Shown here piece after piece: positions 39,312 through 48,572 of a DNA stretch of 56,130 bases (the stretch's first letter is position 1; every line of letters begins with the position of its first letter). The notes under the pieces are model-generated. The model made no database searches. It was not told the origin of the DNA and saw only the letters and a program-made list of their open reading frames with translations. Position numbers and translations under genes: made by a program. The DNA comes from Methanosarcina sp. (GTDB taxonomy: Archaea; Halobacteriota; Methanosarcinia; Methanosarcinales; Methanosarcinaceae): the NCBI GenBank assembly GCA_003164755.1, contig PLUB01000040.1, forward strand, positions 1 to 56,130, written 5' to 3'.

Positions 39312-40937
39312 GTGCCTGTATTAATTTAACGTTAAGAATTTAACCGTAGATATCGATGGTCACAAGGTGCTGAAAGACGTAAATTTAAGCATTAATGAGG
39401 GAGAAATTGTTGGAGTTCTCGGAAAAAGCGGATCAGGAAAAACAATCCTGATGCATGTGTTGCGTGGGACCGAGTCTTTTAAAACTATCTCCGGCGAAGT
39501 TATTAATTATCTGGCTTGTTGCAAGAATTGCAGATACATAGATTGTTCCAGCAAGGCAGGCCAGAAATGTCCTGTTTGTGGAGAGATGCTTGAAGCTTTC
39601 GAAGCTGATTTCATAAAACTTTCTCCTTACGACCCGATAAGGAAAGATATCACTAAAAGAATTGCGATCATGCTCCAGCGTACCTTTGCTCTTTATGGTG
39701 ATGAAAGAGTTATTGTAAATGTTATAAACTCCTTAAATGAAATTGGGTACACTGGTCAAGATTCCATAAGAAAAGCTGTTGAACTGCTGGAAGAAGTACA
39801 TTTGAGCCACCGTATGATGCATATTGCAAGAGAACTTTCAGGTGGAGAAAAACAGAGGATTGTGCTTGCAAGACAACTTGTAAGAAATCCCTTGATCCAA
39901 TGACTGCTAAACTGGTTCATGATGTTATGATTAAGGTAGTGAGAAATTATAATATGAGTATGATTCTTACATCTCACTGGCCTGAAGTTATCGAGAATCT
40001 AACAGATAAGGCGATTCTTCTTGAAAATGGAGAAGTAGTTTTGGAAGGTAATCCTCTTGAAGTTTCTGCAGTCTTTATGAATAACGCATGTATGGTGAAG
40101 CAAGAAAAAAACATCATTGTCGGGGAGCCTATAATTAAGGTAAGGGATCTCTCTAAACGTTATATATCAGTAGATCGAGGTGTAGTAAGAGCTGGGGACA
40201 AGATCTCTTTTGATGTGCGAGAAGGAGAAATCTTTGGGCTAGTCGGAGTTAGTGGGGCAGGCAAGACTACCACCTCGAAGATTCTGATGGGAATTTTACC
40301 GCCCACATCAGGAGAAGTTGAGGTTCGTGTGGGAGACGAATGGGTTGATATGAGACAGCTGGGAGTCGAAAATAAAGGAAGAGCGACTAAATATATGGGA
40401 TTCCTGCATCAGGAATACGGCCTTTATACTTATAGCTCTGTAATAGATAATCTCACTGAATCCATTAGTCTTGATTTACCCTTCGAACTTGGTGTCAGAA
40501 AAGCTTTAATGACTCTAAAGGCTGCAGGCTTTGAAGAGAATAAGGCAAAAGCTATTTTGCCAAAAATGGCTGATGAAATGAGCGAAGGAGAACGGCATAG
40601 GATAGCACTTGCTCAGGTCCTTATAAAGGAGCCAAACATCATCATCATGGATGAACCAACCGGAACAATGGATCCAATTACAAAGATGTCGGTGACAACT
40701 TCCATTCTTAAAACTAGAGACGAGCTAGGTGAAACCTTCGTTATAGTTTCTCACGACATGGATTTTGTAAATGAGATATGTGACCGCGTCGCACTTATGC
40801 GCGACGGAAAAATTGTAGACATTGGGGAACCTAAAAACGTACTGTTTCAGGTCACTGAAGAAGAAAAGATCAAAATTCATTCAGTTAAGCCTTCTACACT
40901 TGAAGAGCAAAATAAAGGACGTTCGAATAAATTATAA
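39312..40937 (+). pseudogene. atwA: Methyl-CoM reductase component A2 (two-ABC ATPase), disrupted
   Basis: Component A2 is a soluble protein with two ABC ATPase domains that supports ATP-dependent reductive activation of methyl-CoM reductase. GGAGG at 39300-39304 precedes GTG 39312 (PVLI), but an extra T makes TAA at 39327. The true frame resumes at 39328 (NVKNLTVDIDGHKVL). ABC1 has GVLGKSGSGKTILM, the Cys-rich insertion CCKNCRYIDC..CPVCG and the signature ELSGGEKQRIVLARQL. It then jumps from VRNP to LDPMTAKLVHD: about 12 codons holding Walker B are deleted, with a frameshift. ABC2 is intact, with GVSGAGKTTTSKI, MSEGERHRIALAQ and IIIMDEPTGTMDP. Another copy must serve the cell if it is a methanogen. 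Confidence 0.88.
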
Positions 40938-41240
40938 ATATTTTAGTTTAGATCATTTAGATTTTAATCTTACTAGTGCATCGATTTTAAAATAGATGCA
41001 TAATTTGGGAGATAATTAATTTTTCTTGGAATGAATTCAAACATTTGGCTTTTGATGTAGTTTGCAATCTATGTACTAATTTTTTGATTCAACTGTATAA
41101 TATTAATATTAAGGCACTCTGAACTTGGGAAGTGACAGAAAAGGAAAATGAAAGATTCATAAATTGTTTATAAATCCTAACTCATCAAGGAAGTGAACTA
41201 TTGGTAGGAAAAAATTTACATCGATGAAAAGCTAAAAATT
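40938..41240. other. Gene-free spacer
   Basis: No gene seen; AT-rich. Confidence 0.35.
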
Positions 41241-41531
41241 ATGGTTTTACAACTACCCAAAGTGATAAATGCGTTTTCAGGATTCCATTTCGAAGTTGTT
41301 AAGGATGGGGCTCTCAGTTCCAAAATGAAAGATCCATGATGGTGGGAATTACAGTGGCTCAGCGCTGTGAATATTGTCTCTGGAAACACGTTCCTGAAGC
41401 TGTAAAATTAGAAGCAAATCTTGAGGACAATTTTGGAGGCTGTGAGTACTGCTATATTGATAGCTGATTGACCTGCAGTAGCTTATAGGTCGATATTTAT
41501 TCTTGAAATTCTAGATGAACTCGGAATTTAA
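41241..41531 (+). pseudogene. AhpD/carboxymuconolactone decarboxylase-like remnant
   Basis: Frame one reads LPKVINAFSGFHFEVVKDGA. Frame two reads MMVGITVAQRCEYCLWKHVP with the CxxC of the AhpD family. Frame three reads EAVSTAILIAD, a TGA where Gly is expected, then PAVAYRSIFILEILDELGI to a TAA. Two frameshifts and one nonsense codon break a protein of about 95 residues. AhpD-type proteins are CxxC peroxidase-reductase partners. Its stop lies 20 bases before the next gene, so they may once have formed an operon. Confidence 0.75.
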
Positions 41532-41551
41532 AAAAAATTAGGTGATCTAAA

Positions 41552-41941
41552 TTGACTGAGGGAAGGACTAGTCTCGTCAAATGCCATGTTTGCAGGGGTG
41601 AACTGGAAAGAGAAGATGTTATTGAAGAAGAAAGCAAGATTTTATGTGAGGACTGTTACATAGAGAGCCATCATAAAATCCAGGCTTGTGATCCCTGGGC
41701 TGTCCGTTCAAAAAAAATATTTAGGGCAGAAGCTGGGTTTGAAGGGACAGAAGGCTTGACTGAGCTGCAAAAAGCCATTTATGAATTCATTGTCTCGAGT
41801 GGCGGGGTAAAAAAGGAAGAAATTGCACAAAAATTTTCGATATCTTTACTAGAAACAGAAAACCAATTTGCTCTTCTGAGACATTGTGAACTGGTTAAAG
41901 GGCAAAAAAGGGTAGATGGTATATATCTTGTACCTTTCTAA
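41552..41941 (+). CDS. Zinc-ribbon plus winged-helix protein
   Basis: The 129-residue protein has an N-terminal four-Cys site (CHVCRGELE..CEDCYIE, residues 11-38) and a C-terminal winged-helix-like part: AIYEFIVSSGGVKKEEIAQKF and ALLRHCELVKGQKRVDGIYLV. This architecture suggests a small metal-binding transcription regulator, though DNA binding is not shown. It starts at TTG 41552 with AGGTGA about eight bases upstream. It follows the AhpD-like remnant closely. Confidence 0.65.
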   Translation: MTEGRTSLVKCHVCRGELEREDVIEEESKILCEDCYIESHHKIQACDPWAVRSKKIFRAEAGFEGTEGLTELQKAIYEFIVSSGGVKKEEIAQKFSISLLETENQFALLRHCELVKGQKRVDGIYLVPF

Positions 41942-42570
41942 AATAAATATATTCCATGTTGTGGATAAGTAATCATATACATATCCAATTGTATTTCTAT
42001 GCTTTGAACAAGGCCCTTTCTTATATTTAAGTAACAAGCTAATGGTAATGTTTTCATTCGATGGCAATGGAAGTTGTTAATCACCATAAAATCGATAGTA
42101 TCCTCACTACAATGGTTTATGTGGGCTAAGTGAATTTAGACTAGATAATTTGGACGATACTTTTGCTGGTCGTAGTGAACATGTCATAGATCGTGATATA
42201 ACCATGACATAGACTATGACGATTTTTGTGGATTTGTAGGCCGGAGTAATTTGTTTGATGATTTTTCGCTGATTATAGGCATTTTATGTTAATTAATTGA
42301 TTTATTCGATATTATTTGGCTTTTTTACTGCTTAAATCGAATTCATTTTGGGATTTATTGGTCAATTTATATCTAAAATTAGCATTTATTTAAGAATTCA
42401 TTTTAATGAAACGGCAAAAAGGTACTGTTTTTAAGATCCATATAATTAATTTAAACTTTGAATCCAGGGAAGAGTAACTCAAATAGCAGGCATTTTAGCT
42501 TATTTAAAGTTGGGAAATGTATATTGGTACATTCTCCACTTTCTTTTCTAATGATATCATCGTATTAAAT
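41942..42570. other. Spacer with small palindromic patches
   Basis: No gene seen. Around 42178-42225 the motif CATGTCATAGA / CATGACATAGA recurs twice within 40 bases; its meaning is unknown. Confidence 0.35.
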
Positions 42571-43374
42571 CTACGTAGTATGTTTATTAAATATTGGATG
42601 AAGCCAGAAATAATCGGCTCTTTCCCTTAGCATGTATTCTCTGTCATCTCCGTATGTGTTCTCCCAGTTTACGGAATTCGTGTTTGTGGTGGAATAATGT
42701 CCTAAGTGTACTGGTTCAATACATTCATTACGGTTTTGATCTAGCAATGTAGCTTTATAGTTGATAATTACAGACTTTATTTCCTGCGGATATGTGGCTG
42801 CAGCTTCAAGAATTTTGACGGTATCCATAAACATTTCTGATTTTAATAAGTTAACTGACCAATAATCCTTTTCCGTTAAATTCACTGTAAGAGCTCGGTT
42901 TGTATAATCATAACTTACTTTATTTTTAGCCATTAGTTTTATTTCGTTTTGTAATTGTTCTTCAAATGTAATCGGGGTGTTTTCAATATTTTGTTTTGGG
43001 GTAGGTGTTACTTCAGATTTTTGTGTAGGAGCTGACGTTGTAACTTCTGTTGGTGTAGATGGTGCTATTGTCGTTGTATTGTTTGTAGTATTATTTACTG
43101 CAGTAGGGGTCGTAGGGAATGCGCTAAATGCTCCTGCCACTAGACAAAATACAACAAAATATGTCCTCACTCCAGTCATTGACGTATTTAATTCCTTTTT
43201 AACCAGATTCGCAGTTGATGGAAATGTTATAGTAGCTGCCAGAATAAATAGCAGTCCTGCGAAATAGCCGTGCAAAAGTATTGAAGTTAAACTCATGAGA
43301 AAAAAGAAGAGTCCAAAAAGATTGAGAATAAAAGTAATAGTATCATTTATCAGCTCATTTAATTTTCCATCCAT
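42571..43374 (-). CDS. Membrane protein with Thr/Pro-rich linker
   Basis: The 267-residue protein has about three hydrophobic segments in the first 90 residues (for example FILNLFGLFFFLMSLTSILL). A Thr/Pro/Asn-rich linker follows at about 88-128 (NNTTNNTTTIAPSTPTEVTT), with many Asn-x-Thr sequons, then a soluble C-terminal domain (about 135-267). The linker is typical of archaeal surface proteins and would be glycosylated if external. I do not recognise the C-terminal domain. No operon partner. Confidence 0.6.
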   Translation of the reverse strand: MDGKLNELINDTITFILNLFGLFFFLMSLTSILLHGYFAGLLFILAATITFPSTANLVKKELNTSMTGVRTYFVVFCLVAGAFSAFPTTPTAVNNTTNNTTTIAPSTPTEVTTSAPTQKSEVTPTPKQNIENTPITFEEQLQNEIKLMAKNKVSYDYTNRALTVNLTEKDYWSVNLLKSEMFMDTVKILEAAATYPQEIKSVIINYKATLLDQNRNECIEPVHLGHYSTTNTNSVNWENTYGDDREYMLRERADYFWLHPIFNKHTT

Positions 43375-43555
43375 TTATTCCCTTCTTATTATTTTAAGTG
43401 ACGGTCGATGCAGGCACAAACTTGAAACTTTTAGAGATAGTTTTAGCAATAATACGCAAAAGATCTTATAATTATTTGCATATAACTATACAAGATTTTG
43501 ATAAACTCATCAATTTAGTCATGCACTATATTTTAACAAACGCTGGAAGTTGAAA

Positions 43556-43934
43556 ATGAAAAAAGCAAGGTATGATCTAGCAAGTAGAAGGTATGCCTTC
43601 CTAGCAGTTTTAGGAACCACTGTGCTAGTATTTATGATCCTAGTGTATTGTATTAGGTGCGACACAGGATTCAACCGCTTGGATCCATAAAGGAACTACT
43701 TTAGGCCAATTAGGCAAGTTCGATGAAGCAATAACAGCCTATGACAAAGCAATTGAAATTAACCCGCAAGATTCAAATGCTTGGGCAGGTAAAGGAGCTG
43801 CTCTAGATTATTTAGGCAAATCCGATGAAGCAATAAAAGCCTATGAGGAAGCAATTGAAATTAACCCGCATAATTCAATAGCTTGGTACAAGAAGGATTT
43901 TTATCTAAATATATTCATTAAATCAGATTTGTAG
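43556..43934 (+). pseudogene. TPR protein with N-terminal membrane helix, frameshifted
   Basis: The ATG at 43556 begins MKKARYDLASRRYAFLAVLG and a hydrophobic helix (to about residue 28). A frameshift near 43650 then leads into GATQDSTAWIHKGTTLGQLG and two TPR units (DEAITAYDKAIEINPQDSNA, DEAIKAYEEAIEINPHNSIA). TPR similarity ends at WYK, where a degenerate copy of the 91-bp inverted repeat seems to begin. The frame then closes at TAG 43932-43934. Confidence 0.65.
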
Positions 43935-43976
43935 ATTGAATAGTTACTTAATTCTCATTTATTTTTTATCCTTCGC
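43891..43976. repeat. Possible degenerate copy of the 91-bp inverted repeat
   Basis: AGAAGGATTTTTATCTAAAT at the left and TCATTTATTTTTTATCCTTC at the right are partly complementary and resemble the family ends (compare AGAAGGATTTTGAGAAAT at 4363). As at 20303, it starts where TPR coding sequence stops. Confidence 0.4.
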
Positions 43977-44146
43977 GAGATTAATATAGTAACTTTTTAG
44001 CTTTTGGACATAGATACATTTTAATAAAAAATAGATATTTTCTGCACAATCAGGTCAAAATGTCCGATGATTTTGGCTGAAAACCGAATAAATACATCGG
44101 TTTAGACACAAAAAAAACTGTGTATTCATAATAGCTAAATTTAGAC

Positions 44147-44935
44147 CTAATCTTCCGGTTCTTTAGAATTATCCGGTTCTTCAAAAAGATTAGGATAATT
44201 CTTCTTTAGCGGTATTAGTAACTGTTCATCTAATTTCGCATTGTAAAGTGTTTTCACTGTAGAAAGCTGTTCAATTGTTAAATTGCTAGCTCCTTTAAGG
44301 TTAGCTCCTTTAAGGTTAGCTCCTTCAAGTTCAGCTCCTTCAAGGTTAGCTCCCATAAGATTAGCTCCTTTAAGGTTAGCTACTCGAAGTTTAGCTCCTT
44401 TAAGGCTAGCACCTTTAAGATCAGTTCCCTCAAGGTTAGTTCCTACAAGGTCAGTTCTTTCAAGGTCAGCTTCTTCAAGATTAGCTTTTTTAAAATCAGT
44501 TCCTTCAAGGTTAGCTCCTTCAAAGTTAGCCCCGTCAAGGTTAGCTTCTTCGAAATCCTCAAACTTCGCATCAAGCACCGGGAGTTCTCTAATATTCCCT
44601 TCCTTGTCATAACAAGTCCAAGTCTGTCTATTATAAGGATAACCCACTATTATGTGACAATTTCCTGTTTTTGAAAAAAGATGTAGATCAGCTTGTGAAG
44701 GTTTGCGATTTGGACCTGGGTGGCTGTGGATCGAGCCTGCAGCTTTGACGTTCGGCATCATGAAAAGCTTTAAAACGGCATTTTGTTCACTTGATTCGGT
44801 ACCCGGCAGTATAAGCACTTCAGTGATGATACCATCCTTTTCTTGCAAAAGTCCGGCAAATTCTTCCGGGGCCATGAATTTGCTGGTTTCGAGTATAAAG
44901 TTGAGAGTACCACATGCTATTCCCTTAATTTGCAT
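44147..44935 (-). CDS. JAMM/MPN metalloprotease-like domain fused to pentapeptide repeats
   Basis: Residues 1-110 form an MPN (JAB1/Mov34) domain. The JAMM metal site is visible: Glu24/25 in MAPEEFAGLL, His70-x-His72-Pro in GSIHSHPGPNRKP, Ser80 and Asp83 (SQAD), so all zinc ligands of a deubiquitinase-like isopeptidase are present. Residues ~124-222 are about 19 pentapeptide repeats of the A(N/D)LxG type (GANLEGTDFKKANLEEADLE is typical), which fold as a right-handed beta-helix. A short acidic tail follows. Archaeal JAMM proteins can cleave ubiquitin-like SAMP conjugates; the beta-helix may hold the target, which is inference. No SAMP or E1-like gene is nearby. Confidence 0.88.
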   Translation of the reverse strand: MQIKGIACGTLNFILETSKFMAPEEFAGLLQEKDGIITEVLILPGTESSEQNAVLKLFMMPNVKAAGSIHSHPGPNRKPSQADLHLFSKTGNCHIIVGYPYNRQTWTCYDKEGNIRELPVLDAKFEDFEEANLDGANFEGANLEGTDFKKANLEEADLERTDLVGTNLEGTDLKGASLKGAKLRVANLKGANLMGANLEGAELEGANLKGANLKGASNLTIEQLSTVKTLYNAKLDEQLLIPLKKNYPNLFEEPDNSKEPED

Positions 44936-45352
44936 AAAGATTTGTTCTCCTGAATTTGTATCAAAAACTCTTTTAGTTTATAAGTTAATTTCAATAATAA
45001 ATTATCTGTTCCTAGATTTCAACTGCTATTTGATTAATTTGCTTATAAAATACTTAATTTATTTTTTAATAATTATTTGTTTTGTAGATTTATGATTCTA
45101 TTCATGTCGTATTTTCAAATCTAGTCTCTCTACTTTTCCCATAAATAAACAGCCTTTTGCCACTGAAAGATATTGACCATTGAAAACATGTAACATGCTG
45201 ATTGTGCAAGGATATCATGATCATAAAGTGCAGCTGGAGTGCTACTAATAGATGCATAAGTTTAGACATAAAAACTATACATCTTATTTTTTGGCAGCAA
45301 TCATTATACTTAATACTGATTACAAAAATGAAAAGAAATATTCAAATGTTTT
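44936..45352. other. Gene-free spacer
   Basis: No supported coding region. Confidence 0.4.
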
Positions 45353-45382
45353 TTGCTGGTAAAGAAAAACAGGAGTAATTGT

Positions 45383-45556
45383 GTGAAAAATTGGTTGAGG
45401 GCAGAGAAAGAGTTTTATAAAAGGGCAGATATTTGCAGTAATTGCGAAGGGTATGCTCAAAAGTTGTTACAAAAAACAAACAATCAATTGGATCAAAATG
45501 CTGCATCTATGTGGGCAAAAACTGAATTTATAAGAGTCAAAGCTTATTTTATTTGA
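45383..45556 (+). CDS. Small protein with Cys pair, unknown
   Basis: A GTG at 45383 with AGGAG seven bases upstream (45371-45375) opens a 57-codon frame, KNWLRAEKEFYKRADICSNC onward. An earlier start at 45353 has no ribosome-binding site. Family unknown; possibly the N-terminal piece of a gene whose other parts are the two frames downstream. Confidence 0.4.
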   Translation: MKNWLRAEKEFYKRADICSNCEGYAQKLLQKTNNQLDQNAASMWAKTEFIRVKAYFI

Positions 45557-45571
45557 AAAAACACGTATAAT

Positions 45572-45847
45572 ATGGAATTTGAGTGGTACGATTCAGAAAA
45601 ATACTTTGTAAATAGAATAATTAAAAAGTCTAAAAAAATATTAAATAATCAACGCTATTTATCACAAGAAGAAGCAATTTATTGTTCGTATGACCAGTTC
45701 TATAAAGAAATAAAACTAATAGCTGAGGTAAAAATAAAATGGGTTTCTGAACGAGCTTACTATATTTCGCTACAATACCCTAATTACTCTGAAGAACATA
45801 ATTGGTATCGTGCAATACAAGAATTCGACGCTGAAAATTCAAGATAA
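45572..45847 (+). CDS. Hypothetical protein, possibly part of a broken gene
   Basis: A 91-codon frame starting MEFEWYDSEKYFVNRIIKKS, rich in Tyr, Lys and Glu, with no ribosome-binding site seen. It ends just as the coiled-coil frame begins in another register. Family unknown. Confidence 0.4.
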   Translation: MEFEWYDSEKYFVNRIIKKSKKILNNQRYLSQEEAIYCSYDQFYKEIKLIAEVKIKWVSERAYYISLQYPNYSEEHNWYRAIQEFDAENSR

Positions 45848-46089
45848 ATGATATCCATCAGCAAAATAGAATAGACGATCTTAAAGCTCAGATTCAAACA
45901 TTTCATGACCAATTGCAAGTCAAGGACGAACAGTTACATACTAAAGATGAACAAATCAAGGATCAAAATGAGAATATGCACAAACAGGCAGTCCATATTC
46001 AAAGTTTAATCCAAGAGAATAGCAGGTTGAACACAAAATTACTGCCTGAAGAAACTGGGAAAAAGAATCCATGGTGGAGATTTTGGTGA
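45841..46089 (+). pseudogene. Coiled-coil C-terminal tail ending in PWWRFW
   Basis: An open frame without a start codon gives NRIDDLKAQIQTFHDQLQVK, DEQLHTKDEQIKDQNENMHK and QAVHIQSLIQENSRL, then ends KKNPWWRFW. The heptad-like Gln/Lys/Glu pattern plus a WWxFW end is the layout of C-terminal tails in some plasmid-borne replication-associated proteins. It is only a tail; the rest may be the damaged frames upstream. Confidence 0.5.
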
Positions 46090-46101
46090 CTCTTATAATT
46101 T

Positions 46102-46350
46102 TCAAAACCGATCAAACTTCGCTATAATTTGTTTTCTAAGTACCCCTGCTTCTTTTGCTGTTATCTCAACATTCACATTTTTATTCTCCGAAACGACATT
46201 TGTTTTTATGTACACATGCCTGCCAAAATCTTCAGAAAGCCTTCGCTCCAAAATCCACATACAAATCTGGCAATTTCCAGCTTTTGCTGCCGCGTTTAAA
46301 TTCTCAAGAAGTTTCTTAGCTCCTTCAGAATTGCATTTTTTGATAACGAA
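46102..46350 (-). pseudogene. C-terminal remnant of terminase-small-subunit-like family
   Basis: The minus strand reads CNSEGAKKLLENLNAAAKAG, ICMWILERRLSEDFGRHVYI and NVVSENKNVNVEI to a TAA at 46102. This is homologous to the C-terminal half of 6152-6601. The N-terminal HTH half is gone; reading further upstream crosses into the antisense of the cyclophilin gene. Confidence 0.65.
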
Positions 46351-46462
46351 GCTAAATTCGCTGGCGATGCATTTACATGCAAGGTGAACATACAATGTAT
46401 AGAATTCCAACAAAAAGAAAGATATGCTAAAAATCAAATCCGAAAATTGTAGAGGATTAGAA

Positions 46463-46930
46463 ATGGCTGTATGGAAAGAAAAGAAAGTGGTTCTGCATAC
46501 AACTATGGGCGACATAACAATTGAGTTTTCTGAAGACATGCCAATAACAGTAGGAAACTTTGCAAAACTTGTGGACAAAGGATTCTATGATGGAGTTATT
46601 TTCCATAGGATCATCGATAAATTTATGATTCAAAGCGGCGATCCCACAGGAACGGGTATGGGAGGTCCAGGATATAAAATCCCAGACGAATTCACAAAGC
46701 ATAACCATAACTATAGGGGCACTATCTCCATGGCAAATGCAGGCCCAAATACTGGAGGCAGCCAGTTCTTTATCAACCTTGTGGACAATAACTATCTCGA
46801 CAAAATGCACCCTGTTTTCGGGAAGGTAATAGCCGGCATGGAAGTTGGGGATGCTATTGGAAAGGTGAAAACTAACCCCCACGATAGCCCTAAAACTGAA
46901 GTTAAAATTATAAAGGCCGAGCTGGTATAA
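46463..46930 (+). CDS. Cyclophilin-type peptidyl-prolyl cis-trans isomerase
   Basis: The 155-residue cytosolic cyclophilin speeds proline isomerisation in folding. Motifs: TTMGDITIEFSED, VDKGFYDGVIFHRIIDKFMI (catalytic Arg), QSGDPTGTGMGGPGYKIPDE, GTISMANAGPNTGGSQFFIN and HPVFGKVIAGMEV. I use the ATG at 46463, with AGAGGA about nine bases upstream; an earlier in-frame start at 46424 would add residues with no conservation. An inverted repeat follows 23 bases after the stop. Confidence 0.95.
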   Translation: MAVWKEKKVVLHTTMGDITIEFSEDMPITVGNFAKLVDKGFYDGVIFHRIIDKFMIQSGDPTGTGMGGPGYKIPDEFTKHNHNYRGTISMANAGPNTGGSQFFINLVDNNYLDKMHPVFGKVIAGMEVGDAIGKVKTNPHDSPKTEVKIIKAELV

Positions 46931-46953
46931 AGTTTTTTATTTTGAGTCATTTA

Positions 46954-47042
46954 AGAGTATTTCGATAAACCCTTGATTTTCACGAATTATGATATTATTA
47001 TTTATATGAATAGGAACTAATTTAGGGGGTTATCAAGATATT
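46954..47042. repeat. 91-bp inverted repeat family
   Basis: Starts AGAGTATTTCGATAAACCC and ends TTAGGGGGTTATCAAGATAT. It lies just downstream of the cyclophilin stop. The rest of the spacer to 47379 shows no gene. Confidence 0.7.
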
Positions 47043-47379
47043 TTTAATGTTCGTTTAGTTCATTGGAGATTCTCAACATTTTTTTTGCCACAAACAGTAT
47101 TTTATTATTCTGCAAAATTTATTTTATTAAGAGAACATTGTCATACAAAAAAGTGGCTCACCAAATTTGGGATATGAAGTTATAAACTGTTATAGGATAA
47201 CTATAATATTATATTCAAATTATAATGGGAATATTAGAGCACTACTGTTATACTTGATATTTCATGCACTATCAAAGCACTAATATATTCTATTAAAATG
47301 TAAAATATACTCAGCATATTATACTGATAGTTATACTTATCAAATAGAGAGGAATTTTACTTCCAGAGGTGTCTAATAT

Positions 47380-48567
47380 ATGGACTTCGATGCAATTGAT
47401 GATTTTGTGCATAAAATAATTGGGATAATAGGGTCAGATAAAAGAAATCTCCCCTGTGCAGTCGCTTTTGCTATTGAACGTGCAAAGGAGATTTCTTTTC
47501 CTTCCGAACTATTGTTTGAGATTTCTAATGCTTGTAAAAAACAGAAAATGTTTATGGAAGAGTACGTTTTTGCAAAAGCTTGCTTTTCAAAGGCTTGTGG
47601 GAGGATCCGTGAAGAAGCTTGTGTTGCAATGAGCACTGCAGCACATGTCATGGGTTTTTCCCTTGAAACTGAAGCAAGCTATCTAGAAATTCTAAAAGAA
47701 ACCCCTGATAATGCAGATGTCAGATGTGTATATGCAGACCTTTTATTTGAACTCAAAAAGATCCAGGAAGCTGAAAAGGAATATAAAATGATACTTAAAA
47801 CCTTTCCAACACATCTAAAAGCAAATACTGGATATGCTTATCTCTTAGCCGAATATGGCTACACGAGAGAAGCGGAAGAATACTACTCCAGAGCACTTAA
47901 TGTTGATCCAAATTATGTTCTTGCCAGAGGTGGGTATGCAAACCTGCTTTTTAAAATCGGAAGAGTCAGAGATGCCGAAAAAGAATATAAACTTGCAATA
48001 GAACTAAACCCTGAAGACCCAAGCCTACATCACAACTGTGGGGCTTTACTCTATTTCCTAGGACGTAATTCAGAAGCCGAAATTGAGTACAGAAAAGCTC
48101 TTGACCTGAACCCGAGGCAAAGACGAACTCTCTTCAACTACGGAAACCTTCTCGCAAGAGAAGGCAGATTTTCGGAAGCACAGGCCCATTATTTGGAAGC
48201 TCTTGCACTTGATCAAAATGATGCAAAACTTCATTCCAATTATGCGAACCTTTTGGCCCGCTTTGGAATAAGGCACGAAGCTGAAGTGGAATATAATAAA
48301 GCTCTCAGTTTGGATCCTGAAAGTGCAGAAGGGCATTATAGCTATGGAAACCTCCTTTTGGAGATTGGGCACTTATCAGAAGCCGAAGAGGAATATAGGA
48401 AAGCTCTTGACCTGAATCCGTATTATCCTCCTATTCACTACAGTTATGGTCTTCTTATGAGAAAAATGAGGCGCTTTGAAGAAGCTAAAAAACAGTACAT
48501 GAAAGCCATGCAACTTGACCCTGATATAGGGAGTAAAATGATCGAAACTTGGATTATTCTTGATTGA
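47380..48567 (+). CDS. TPR repeat protein, intact
   Basis: The 395-residue protein has a helical N-terminal domain (residues 1-95, with AACFSKACGRIREEACVAM-like Cys/Ala helices). About eight tetratricopeptide repeats follow from residue ~97 to 385, with the pattern EAEKEYKxALxLNP recurring every 34 residues. No signal peptide is present, so it is probably a cytosolic scaffold; partners are unknown. AGAGGTG lies about ten bases before the ATG. It is the only undamaged TPR gene in the window; three TPR remnants occur elsewhere. Confidence 0.88.
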   Translation: MDFDAIDDFVHKIIGIIGSDKRNLPCAVAFAIERAKEISFPSELLFEISNACKKQKMFMEEYVFAKACFSKACGRIREEACVAMSTAAHVMGFSLETEASYLEILKETPDNADVRCVYADLLFELKKIQEAEKEYKMILKTFPTHLKANTGYAYLLAEYGYTREAEEYYSRALNVDPNYVLARGGYANLLFKIGRVRDAEKEYKLAIELNPEDPSLHHNCGALLYFLGRNSEAEIEYRKALDLNPRQRRTLFNYGNLLAREGRFSEAQAHYLEALALDQNDAKLHSNYANLLARFGIRHEAEVEYNKALSLDPESAEGHYSYGNLLLEIGHLSEAEEEYRKALDLNPYYPPIHYSYGLLMRKMRRFEEAKKQYMKAMQLDPDIGSKMIETWIILD

Positions 48568-48572
48568 CTTAA

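Noticed and set aside
44283..44612. Highly repetitive plus-strand frame (Leu/Ala/Pro/Ser-rich)
   Set aside because: It is the antisense of the pentapeptide-repeat region; the repetitiveness comes from the 15-bp codon repeat of the real gene.
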